Positions 19,387 through 31,800 of a DNA stretch of 64,000 bases are shown here, one piece after another (position 1 is the first letter of the stretch; every line of letters starts with the position of its first letter). Origin of the DNA: Tyto alba (lineage: Eukaryota; Chordata; Aves; Strigiformes; Tytonidae); NCBI RefSeq assembly GCF_018691265.1, contig NW_024881328.1, positions 43,689,515 to 43,753,514 of the forward strand. Reading direction: 5' to 3'. The translations under genes and the position numbers were made by a program. The notes beneath the pieces were generated by a model, which saw nothing but the letters and a program-made list of their open reading frames with translations, was not told the DNA's origin and did not search any database.

Positions 19387-22300
19387 GTGAGGGAGGGTGT
19401 CCCCCGGTTTGGGGAGGGAGGGGGGAGGGGGGCTGGTTCCCGCTGCCGCTGAGGGGATCGGCTTCCCCCGGGTTTTCCCTCCTTGCATGGCGGGGTCGGT
19501 GCCGCCCTCGGAGCTCGCAGGAGTTCTGCCAGATGTAAACGTGACTAGCGGTGCTCCCGGAATGCAGCTTGCCCAGGAGGTTGCCTGAATTACTACAGAG
19601 GTATATAAACATCATCTTGAGTGAGCAATGAGCCACTTAAAGTAGCGCACGTATCTTCCCTCAGGTTCTGCTTTGTGTTTTGTTTTGTTTTTTTTTTTTT
19701 TTTTTTTTTTCTTCTTCCCAATTCTCCAATTTTTACCCAGGATTCCACTCGTTTATGGAAATACTGTGTTTCCAGGTGAGAATAGCCATGAGTAGGTGTT
19801 GCGTGTTGCATTACTTCAATGACTAGTCCGCTTGCCCTTACATCTGCAGGTGGGTTATTGGCAAACTGGATTGATTTGGTTTTTTGTTTTTTCAGTCACA
19901 CTGTTAGCCAATACTTCACAGCTTTGAGCAGTTATGTGTCTTCAGTTAGGTGTAGTTTGGTGGGACTGTAGGGAGCTTGTATGATGTGACTGATGTATAA
20001 AGGTAACATTCTCGTAGTACTTATTGTCTGCAACTATGTAATTAGCACTTGAAATGTCTTAATCCTCCTGGATTAAAAACTTCTGATTTGTTTTGGTAGT
20101 GATGTTCAAGAAGCTGGTTAGAAGTGCCTGCTTACTTTTCTTTAAATTAATAATTTCTGCTGGTTTTTGAGCTTTTATTGTCATATTTACCTTCTGGGAA
20201 TGTATTGCTGAATAAGGCTTGCCAGTCTGCAGCTATGGCTTTCCCCTGGTCTCACCATCCTAGTAGGACAGGAATTGGGGACTGCAGCTAGAAGGGGATA
20301 GCTGAGGCAGCACAGGGTGTTGGGAGGTCAGATCTTTCCATGATGTGTTACAGCCTCTTCACCCCTGATATCAATCCTTAGTAATTCTCCCACAGGTGTT
20401 GAAGCATGGCCCTTTCAGCAGGGACCTGCCTGGAAATCTAGGTAGAGGGATCAGGGGTGGCTTGCAGCTGTGCTATCTACCTCAGATCTTTTCAGCAGCC
20501 TTCTGTGTTTCTTTTTCAGCTCCCGCTTTGCAGTGCTGTGCAGAAGGCAATTAAAGGGAGTGTTACTGGGAGGGGAGTGGGGTTGTGGCTGAGCTGTGCT
20601 GAAGCAGCTTGCTGGTGGGCAGTACAGCTCCTCTGTCCCTGGCCCGGCCCACCCAGATGCTGACATGGTTGCCACACTCCTGCCTCCCCGCTGGCAGCTC
20701 CTCATCCGCTTGCCCTCGCAGCCTTGTTATGTGCAGTGTGGACACAATCCCCTGTTGAAGCATGGCTGTGTGCTTAGTTTTTGGGTTAATGTTGAGAGAG
20801 GAAACTTTGAGAACAGGGGTTCTTCAGGTTGCAAATTTACATTAGCTGTGGCAAGGCTTACCTTAACATTTCTTTTGTAACCCTTTTCATAAGTACAGTA
20901 TCTGTTTATAGATAGAAAAATGTGATAGACTTGCCTTGAATAAGTTATTAGTTCCCACCTGTCGTACAGCTGTTGTTTGGCATTGGAAAAAAAAGCCAGT
21001 AGGGACTTGCATTACATTTCAAGTTATGTGTGCAGAGCCAAGGTTGCAGTTAGTAATCTTTTTTTTTAAACTATGTGCTAAAAAATCTCTGGTTTTACCA
21101 TTTAGAAAAAAAAAAAAATGTTAGCAGCCCTATCAATGTTGCTATTGCATGGTTTCACATACCTGGTGTGCTGAGAGGACAGGAAAGGGTTTAGGAAAGC
21201 AGAGATAGAAGCCGTGCTTCCTCTGCTTATTAAAATGTCATAGAGATTCATTACTTGGCTAGCAGATTGTGGGCACCAGACAATTTTCAGAAAATGTCCA
21301 GACAAATTAATGGAAGCAATATTCGTTGGGGCTTATTAGACACAAAGATAGTAGAGTTTGGAAGGCAAATGTGTGAGCTGCACACTTATTCCTTAGCTCA
21401 CACCCACTTTCAACCATGTATGGCTATGTGCTTGCTTTGTCTTTGTATCTTTACTTACATCTGAAGTAGTAGAGCTAACTTACGGAACAGATGCATATTG
21501 GGCTAATTACTGGAATAACTGCACCTTTGGTCTTACTTGTAGTTCTTTCCATGTTCCTAAGCCCATAGTAGGATGTGGTCGTGCTGCTGAGTAGGTGGGC
21601 TGCAGGACTGTAGCATGCTTCAAAAACTTCCTGTATAGGATAGCTTGTGTTTTTGAAGGCTCTTGTATAATAGAACAGTAGGGAAACTTGTTCTTTTCCT
21701 TTTCTTTGTTTTCTTTGTGCTGCCCTCCTCAGGAATACAAATGGAATTTAGTAAAGGGGAAATGACCATGAGCAAGTACAGTATTTCCTTCCAGTGGTGC
21801 AGGCCTACAGCAGCTTAAGGTGATCCCATCTCCAGACTGATACAGAAGTGTTCGGTGTTCATCCGGATCAGCTTCCTGAGCCATCTCACCACATCGCTGC
21901 AAGGGTGCTCACAGCGGCAGGGGACAGGAGTGTGGGGCTAGTTGTGTGCTGCAGGCCTAATACTACTAATACTAATTCCAACTGTTGTATTAATTGGAAA
22001 TTGTCATGATTTGGCAGCTAAGTACTGACTGTGTTGGGTACTTCAGATTTCCATTTTTGATAAATGTAATACTGATAGCTAAGGTAGTAATTGAGAAACA
22101 GAACAAACCCAAAGTAGTCAGTGCTGCTTTTTTTGTGTTTTTTTTTTTTTCTTGTTTGTTTGTTGTTGTTTTTTTTGTTATTGTTTTTGTTTTGTTTTGT
22201 TTTTTCCCCACTTCATGTTAGCTAGTATGCATGTTGGCCAACAGTGCCTCTAGTTACAGACATACAGTGCCTCTAGTTACAGACATGTATGTGCCATACC

Positions 22301-25300
22301 TCATGTGTGAGAAGTTTTCGCAGTTCCTGCATTTTACATGGTAGGAGCTCAAAAAGGTATACCTGTTTCCCAGGAAGTTTTCCTGCTTCATCAGTTTGAG
22401 GAAGCTCTAGAAAATATTTGTGGCTTTTGCCTAAGAGCACTTGTTGCTTATGTTTACTGTATCTAAGAGGTGGACTAAGGTTTATTTGAACAACCTGTTT
22501 CTATTTGCTGCTGATGTGGTTTTCTGCTCTGTTCCATTTTTTATGGGTATTCTTTTGGTACTGATTTCTGAAGCGTGTAAAGCAGTAAGTCAGGGAGTAA
22601 ATTATGTGTGAGGTAGACTGGGGAGAGCTGAGCAGTGCTGCATGTGCTGTAGTTTTCCTGTCGTCTGGCTCATGTTGCTGATGCCAGAAAGGCTGGGTGT
22701 TCTGTTACGGAGGGCTGCTCTGGGTACTGTGGTGAACAGTGCTGTTGGTGTTCCTGTGGTGTGCCACGTCTTGGCTAAAAGTGAAGTTTTCGCCTTTGCA
22801 CATGCTGCCAGAAAGCAATCTGAGAAGTTGATCCTTCAAAAGGAGCATGATGGGATCTCACTGGGATGGGGGAGAGTCAGTGTATTCTTTCTTCATATTC
22901 ACACCCACTACTTCATGTTGGATGACTGTGTGTGTATCTGTTAATACTCTTATAATGACATTGAAATTTATGTAGCCGATTAAAGGCTTTGGGAACCTGA
23001 TATTGCCCTAAATACAGCTTTTTGCTATCCAGTGATTCCGTAAATCTGGAGTGTGTTTGACTCCAGATGCTTTCATGGACCAACAAATCCAGTAGTTCCA
23101 TAAAATTTTGGAGTAGTTGGATATTTTTGTATGATATGTATTATGATTTCGTATGTTTAATGCATATGAATGGGACAAAATAAGTTTTGTTTTCTTTGAA
23201 CTATGCATTAAAAAATTCATACTCATTTAGATCTTCAGTCGTGGCACATCTTGGTATTTTAATGTCAAATGCTTGGCCTCCCTTCATTAAATCATTCACT
23301 ACTCTCTATGATGGCCACTCTCTCTGCCTTGCCTTTCTCATCTTTTCTGATGTTTTACTCCTGTTTTCCCTTTTTTCCTGCTTCAGCAGCTTTCTCTACT
23401 TGCCATTTTTATGCAGGTTTCCTCCTGTCCCTTTTCCCCATGTTATCAGGTTAATTAGTGCAATAGTTATTTTTGACATATATTGGCATCAGTAAGTGCT
23501 AGAGCTAACACCTGATTTCAGAGAATACTATTTGTGTCTCCCTACAACTTCATTTACTGATCTGTTTGCTTATTATGAAGGGCAACATGGCACCTGGCAA
23601 TCTTTGTTTAATCTGCATTTAGTATTAATAACTGTGGAAACTACAGAATATAATCTTAAAAATAAGCTATTTGCACATAAACATCTTAAATGCTGCTAAG
23701 AAACTGTTGTCTTTTTGCAAATACACCTTTTAAACAAGCTGCTCAGTGTAGCAGGTGTATAACTGTGTATCTGTTGAGTAGCTAAGCTGTCAGGTAGAAG
23801 TTGCTATAATGTCGTAGGTATAAGGAGAAAGGACTGAACAAAATCCATTTCACAAGTTGAATGGAAAGAAAAGGACAAGATTTTTCTGCAAGGTGACTAT
23901 TTTATAGAAAAAACAAACTATCAAGCAATGGATTTTCCGGTGTATTGCAGGTAGAATTTGGCAATTATGTTTACATCCTGTCATCATTTAACTATTTTAT
24001 CTCATCCCAAGTACATATTAAGAGTGCACTTCGTAACCTATGATTGTAACATTGCAGAAGGTTTTTTCCACATGGAAAGGATGTCTGGTTTTATGCTGTG
24101 AGGGAGAGGTTACTTGGAAATGCTGCCTAAACACTAGACTAGAGTTGAAAATACGATAATCCTTCTAAAGCTGTTTAAGGTGCTAAGGAAAGTTGGGTAA
24201 TAAATTTCTGTCAGTGACATTCTTTACAAGTCCCTGGTGCTTCGTAGAGCTGTGATAGTCTGATAAAGTAGAGCATCTGATTCTTCAACAGAAAAATTAA
24301 AATGACCTGGCTTAATTGATTTTCTATTTATGTATTGTAGGCTGCTTTCTGGCTAGGAAGTTTTGCTGTATTCTCTTAAGGGGGTGGCAGGGAAGGAGCG
24401 TGAGGATTCACTTCCGTTAATTTTAATCTTAAAGCTTACGCTGGCAAAGATCTGTTTAGATACATTTGTAGGCGGTTATTGGTTTTGCCGGTCTTGCAGA
24501 AAGACTGCTCAATTATTATTTTTTCCTAATGATTCTAGTTTATTAGCAACTCATTCCTTTCCTAATCTGCCTTGCCGTAATTCTGGATTACCATTGAAAC
24601 ACAGAGTTTCACTGAGTAAAATTTGATTCTTGTATTGAAATGAGCCTTTAGTACTGGTGTGAGATTTCTTGCTTAATTGCACAGTTATCCAATATGTTCT
24701 GAATGTGTAGAGAGTAGGAAGATAAAGCAGTTTTTCTGCAGATGTATATATTTTATCAGGATAGGATCTTCGTCACCCATGAGTGTGTTAATCTTGTGGT
24801 CCTGCTACCTTTTTCTCACTTACCTGTCCCTCTACCTCTTCCAATCTTTTCTGCACAGTTTGCTTACTTCAGACAACGAAAATCAAAAAGTGACATCACG
24901 CAGTCGCAGAAAAAGACGGCGAAGAGGAAGGGCTCGTCTGTCCACACGCATGACGTTTCAAAGGAAGAGTGTGCACTAGCGGCCCAAGATGTTGGTAAGG
25001 GTATAGAGAGTAAGGCTGAAGACGGCAACCTGCTAGAGACCACAACAGAGACAGAGGTAAATCTTAGTATTTCTTGCATTTCACTTGACTCCATCTGCAG
25101 ATAACAAGTATTCCACATGATTGTTTTACTTAATTGGGTATTAGCTCTCTGGCACTGTCAGCTAGCTGCCATCGAGAAGTAAATTCGTGTATTTTCACTT
25201 GTAATAATTAACTCTCTTACAAAGTGGTGTAAATAGCTGAAAAAAAATCTCCACAGTATGGCCTGGACAGCTAGTATTGTCAAGGAGCTGCCTGCTGAAA

Positions 25301-28300
25301 ATTGAGATCTTTCTCTGGCATGAACTTATCGGGGCAGACTTCTGGTTATGTTGCCGTAACTCCATGAAATGGCAAATCCAGACTGAGAGGCGTAGTAGAT
25401 GAACAAAACTGCCAGGACCTTATAGTGCACATCATTAGTTTTGTGGTTTTGTTTATCACTTTGCTGGTCAAATCTGCTTAATGTTTTCTTAAAAAATATA
25501 ACTTGTTCCAGCGTGCTCTTAGTACCTGTTGTAAAGCCAGCATAGGTGTTATGTTCTCTAATTTGTTTAACATGTGACTCTGATTGTACCTGATGTACTT
25601 CACTATGTTTGTACTGGTGACCCTTGAAAGGTAGTCATGTCAATGAACAGAAACATAGCTTGTGGTATAGCTTGACATTACTGGACACCTGCTAGTAGGT
25701 CTACTGGTCTGCCTGAATTAAGCAGTTATTTTCTTGCTTCAGCTCACAGGCAAGCTTTTATTTTTTATATCAGCTGTGGATTAGATGGTCATGTAAGGTT
25801 TTTTTCTTTCTGTCATGTAATAAAAATAAGTGAAATATAGTTTTGAACATTTTTTTTTTTTTTTTAATAGGAAAGCAGCTTGCTTTAGAAGTGGCTGGCT
25901 AATGCTTTCACAAGCCTCAGAAGCTATGATGCAACTCTGGCTACAACAAACTGTATCTGTCTTGGTCTGGGAGTTTGCTTAGAAAGTAGTTTCTGAGTGC
26001 ATTTCGGCATGTTTTCTATGCAAAGATTTGTGAGTTTTGGGGAGGTGATGCCTTCTACATAAAAAACACAACATACAACAATAGCATCAAACTAGTGTAT
26101 TTGCAAACCTGCGATAATGGAGGATACCATTTGCATGTATTATCCTGCTTTGTGTTGGGAGAGTATCCCTAGTGCTTTCAGGATACCCTGAGTGTATTGT
26201 TAGCAATGCAAAGGCTTTTACGATGCTACATGCCAAGCTGTCTGCCCTAAGGAAAAAGCATACATTTGTGTGAACTTAAATTAAAAACCAAATAAAAATC
26301 AATTATTGCTTCTAAACAGCTTCTGTCAAAATAGCTGGTTTGTAAAGCAAACGGAATTGCTTTCTAGGTTACATGGAGAGGCTCACATCTAGGGAGATAT
26401 GGTAATCATTGGAAACTAATTTGTGCAGATTTAAAATACATGGAGGGCTATGAGCTGCTTTTTCTATATAGTGCTACAGTCATCTTTGTCTTGTTCTGAA
26501 TTTAGTGAGAGGTCAATGTCTTTCAAAATAGAAGCTACATTAAGTACATCTGTCAGAAAATAGTACTGCTTTTGTAATTGTCTGAATGATTTAACATGTT
26601 TGTTAAATAATCTGCTGTACCAATATTTAGTAGTAGATTAAAGAATGTTCAACTGTATTTGCAAGCCCTAAAAGCGGAAGATAAAACATTACATCTCAGT
26701 GGTGAGACTTAGCCCTAAATTTCTGAGTAGACGATCATAATGATTTTAATTTTTTTTTTCATTTATTTCATTCATTTGACCATGGATGACCAACTGAGTT
26801 TAGCATTAAAGTCGTCATCTCTCTCTCACTGGTATGTTGTCTCACAACATGGACTTTTCTGGCTCATGTGCTTAGGGTGTTTCCAGAATAATTCAGCTTT
26901 TTCTTATGTATCTTTAAAATGGTCATGATTTAGTGTTTGTTTTGTTTGTTTACTTACCAGGGGAGTGCTGACTTGCCCAACTGGGATGTACTGAATGATC
27001 ATGCAGTTGAAGTAAGCGTGAAAGAATGTTTCATTAGTAAAAGATGCTGATATATGTGTGAAGAAGAGTATGATAATTGGTTACTAAAATGATTAGTTAT
27101 TGAACATTGTTATCAAGTGTACGAAAAGTGATGGGACTTCACTATTTAACAGTCTAAACCAGGTATTCATCTGTACATATATGTACTGGCTGCCAAACTG
27201 GTTGCTGAGAGAACTGGTTTTAGTGACAACATGGACCTTGTCCAAAGAAATTTGAATGATATTTCTAATTGAAAAGTAGGTTCATTCTTTAATTGTTTCA
27301 CACATTAAAACCAAAAAAAACCCCCAAATTATGTAAAATAAGATATAGGATGCTGTCTCCTCTCTGAAAGTTGTGACAATATTGCTCACAAGAAACCAAA
27401 GGATTGATTTTGAGTCATCTTTGTAGTTGTTTTTTGGTTTGCTGTTAAGGCCATAGAGACTCAGAGTGTGTTGAATATTTATTTGCAATAGCTGGCTACA
27501 CTTGAATTTAATTTATTATTTTTCCTATGAGTGGACTGTTCTCCAGTCAGCACAGATGGATGTAAAAACTTTGTTTAATTTTGTTAGTGTTCCTGACCTG
27601 CCTCTAACCCCACTCCCCTGCCTTTTAAGTTGGTATTTTAAATCCCAACATGTGTCAAAATGGCACTTGGCTACAATTTGGTGCTATAGAATCACAATGC
27701 TCTTGTCCCTAATTTACTTTCAAATATCATATGTAGAAATATTATCTGTGAAAAATTTTTATTTGAAATTTTTAAGAATTACAGACTCTATGTATAATGT
27801 TTGTATTAAATACAAAGTCCCAGTGTTAAATTACTTTTAAAGGAGAATTTGCCAAGAATTTACACTTGAAGCTGAAATTACATTCAGAGCAAACACAAAA
27901 CAGAAATGGCATATTGTTTTGGTGAATAAATGTATTTTTGTTTCTTTTTTTGAAGAAAGCGATGATAAATTCTGCTGCAGAATACAGTGAGCTTGATGCT
28001 AAAATGTGTCAGGCCAGAATAGCTGAGTTGGAGAACAGACTCCTGGAGAAACAGGAAGCAGTTGAGAGACTCACTGCACAAATGGAAGAGCTACAGGAAC
28101 AGCTTACGCAGCACAGTGACTCTATGCAACTTCAGGTATGTTCCACAGAATTGAATAATGGGGATAATACTACTTTATTGTCATCCTAAAATTATTTAGG
28201 AGGCAAAACTCAAAATAAGTATTTTTTTTATTGAAAAGTACTTGCTAACATGTGCTGTGAAAAGCAGTATTTAGGTTTCCCATTCACCAATGTCGAGGAT

Positions 28301-28812
28301 TTCATATTGTTTTAATCAAGTAGAGTAAAATTAAATTTTGAGATGCATAGTTAAAATCTTCTGCTGGGAAGTGGTTGGACACTTGCTACTAATTTTGATT
28401 GATAAATTTTCTTACTATATTGAGGAGTGGGCCTTTATAGAGGGAACCTGCAAGAACCACTAAGGTAAGTATAATCAATCATACATGGAGGTAGGGGCTG
28501 AATGTAAAAGCATGTGGCTTATTTTTTTTATAAATAACAACTTAAAAAAAAAAAAATCTATCAAGGTCATGCTGAAAAATGGTGGAGGAAAAGAACCCCA
28601 AAGTGTCATTCAAACTATTGAAAAGGAAGTATGTATTGCAGTTCTGTGGATATGCCTGAAAACCACTTTATGGATGCAGCTAGGCCCCTTTTCAAATGTT
28701 CACACAGGATGACAGACACCACTACTACCACCACATGCCCAGTGACTTTTTTTCCCCCCGGAGATCATTCACGCTTTATGAGTATTTGTGGCTTTTGTGA
28801 ATACTTGTGGCT

Positions 28813-28850
<38 letters not shown>

Positions 28851-31800
28851 TGTAAGGCGCAAATGATTAAGTGGGTTAAGTTTAAACTTTATTAAACTGA
28901 CGTGTAGCTTTCCCTCTCCCAAAATATTAAAAAAAGAAGATATTTTGAATTCCCTTTCTCTAACATTTCTGTGTAAAGGTAAATTATCCAGCACTTCTGA
29001 AGAATAGTTACTTCCCCCTTTACATGTTGTTTTTTTCCTTTTAGGACTGGGAAACAAAGACATTTCTTGTTGGTGAGAAATAAATTGAAAAGCTTAATGT
29101 GATTAACACAAAATAGGATTAAGGTATACCATCTCATTAGCTTTCTCTCACATGGTTGAAAAGAAGACCTGACAGGAAAGGGTTTAGGGGATACTAAAGA
29201 TTCATTGTATCCTGTAGAAAACTTGATTGCTTTTACGTGAATAAGACCTACAAAATTTTTAAGTAAAAATATTTATTTAATTATTGTTATCCCATCACTT
29301 GTTCAAAATGTCACTTTTGATTAGCTTTGTCATCTTTTTGAGATCAGTGTAAAATTCTTCTTTCATCATCCCTGCCATCATGTTTGAACACAATCATTTC
29401 TGGTCCTTTGGTGCAAGTTTGTTAAAACTGAAGTGTAACTATAGACTGTTAACAGCTTTGCTTGGAGAAAACTTACAGGGTTCCTAATATGTTAAGAATA
29501 TTTTAATTTTACAAGTGTGCTTCTTGTGACCCATGTAGGAAACTACGGTTCAAGAGCAGAATGAAGTCATCAGGAAGCTAACGGGCTGCCTTCAACAGGT
29601 GAAGAAGGATCGGGATGACCTACAGGAAGAGGCTTCAAGTGTATCTGGTCAGATCCACGATTTACAATTGCAGTTACATCAGGTGTGCCTCTCCTCCAGT
29701 TTTTGTTTCCTTACAAAGAGAATAAGAACAGGTTTGCAATATGAACTTAAAAACATACTGAGTTTATCACATAGCTCTTCTTAGTTCAGCTTGCAATGCA
29801 GCAGTGAAAATGATGTCAGGGCAAGACAGGGTTCTCTCCAGTTGCTAAGGAGAAGTCCTGGAAATACTCTTTTATTTTCCACCTAGTTTCTTCTGTAAAG
29901 TTTGTCAGGTCATTACAATTCTTTGTCCATCGTAGCCCTTGTTAGGGGATTTTACCCAGTATTGTTAGTGGTTTGAGATCTATACGCAGCGATCACTGTA
30001 ATGATATGGGTTTACATATGAGCAGGTTTTCTTGCCTTTGCCAGAGAAAGCTCTGAATATGTGCATGGGCAACTGTAACAGCTCAACTGTTATACAGAAA
30101 CTTGCTATGTTGAGGTAATGTGACTTGGCTCAAAGCAGGAGATTTAAAATAACCCAAAGACAGTTGATGCAGCCCCTGTGACACACACAGGAACTTGCTT
30201 CAGTGCAACAAGTTGACCATGGGTGTAATCCCTGGGTAATGGGATATACTACAGCCTTTCGTCTAATTTAAGAAAAAAATTGTATTAAATATTATTTTTT
30301 GGTAATAATTGTGTTCACTTACCATTTCAGGTTTGCAAGATAAGAACTATGCTGGGAGGGATTACATGTTTTAAATGTCTGAATAGGAAAGGGGGTTTAA
30401 AAAAATTAAAAATAAAAACTAGGCCTTACTGAAATCCAGGGATTATGTTGAAGGAGTTGCTCGTGCCTTGGCAGATAAATCCTCTGCTAAATGAAATTTT
30501 GGAAAAGAACATAAAATACTTCTTTCTATCTACATTTTGATTGCTATTGACTAACGTGTGGTAATAGCGAAAGAGACTAGTACGGTCTTAAATATTATCT
30601 TCTTGGTTTTAGCAAAGTATTTAGAAAAAGGTTTTAAAAATGTTTTAAAACTATGTTTTATTTTACCCCCATGGGGTAAATGTTTTCATTTGGAGGGAGA
30701 TGGAGAGAAAAAAAACGTTTAGCATTGAGCTGTAAATCCCTTGCAAAGAAGACTGGTTATGTTCATTGTCCTCTTACCAGTATGTCCAGTCCATTGGAAG
30801 TACTGCTTTGTTTTGGAGGCTTCATAGAAATGAATTCTCTAACTTTTACATCTTTACAGGAAGTAGTAGTATCTAAAACATGACAAGAGTTGGCTGACTT
30901 TTTAGGGAGATTCTTATTCATTGAGAATGAAAGACATAGGGTAAATCTGTAGTAAATGAATACAGTATATTTTATGCATACAGTGAGACTCGTGTATGAG
31001 TTATTCTGATAGAAACTTTCTTTGGACTGTGAGTACCTTTATGTGCTCAGGTTAATGAGATGCTGAGGAGTAAAAGCCATGTAAAAAATGAAGTATTAGA
31101 AGCCCAGAAGCAGATGTCCTTGTTTCAGAACCGTCTGAGAGAGCAAAATGCACATTTAGAGATGCTGCATCAGAAAGCACGTGACCTGGAAGTACAGCTT
31201 GAGTCTTCTCAAAAGGTAAAATCTGTTTAAAGTGCCTTTATAGTTAGGAGTTCTAGGTAGCTAGGCTTTTGTTGTGATTCTACAAGCCAAGGTGTTACTT
31301 TTTTGGATGAAGAACCTGCAGTGAACATTTAATTTGTGCATGAAATAACATTGATGCTTCAGCACTGAAACTACTGTTTAGTATGGAATTAAAAGTCTGT
31401 TCTTCTGAAGGTATTCAGCTAAGGCAAAACAGCTGCTCACAGTTTAAGATTTTTTTTTTTTGGTGTGAAATAGCGATTCAGTTCTGGCTCTTTAAAATTG
31501 CTTATTTTTTTGACATTACCCTATCAGTTTGTGCTGCAGAAGGATGGATCTTTAACTCTGTTACTAAACTGTTGTACAAGAAGTTTCCGTGAGAAGCAGG
31601 TCTATCTGATGTTTGTTGAACTGAGGTGGGGAACATAACTGACAGAAGCTTGCAGTGGGGTGAATGTTGCTGGATATGCAGTAGAAGCATGTAACAATAC
31701 AGTTGTGTATGAACTTGAAACACCAAATGAGAGTGAAAGTTAACTGTCATGTTAGTTTCAGATAAAAAACAAAATGGAAAAACTTGCATAGGAATGTTTT

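Larger units (their letters stand above)
19387..24858 (+). other. PCNT intron 1 (5.5 kb)
   Basis: It is the longest PCNT intron in the window, gtgagg ... ctgcacag. It holds the poly(T) tracts and the 23-bp tandem duplication. No further exon or recognisable transposon is seen. Confidence 0.8.

Noticed and set aside
18893..19636. A 247-codon - strand open frame across the promoter
   Set aside because: It is Pro/Ala/Arg-rich because the DNA is GC-rich CpG island. It overlaps PCNT exon 1 and lacks homology, so it is a chance open frame.
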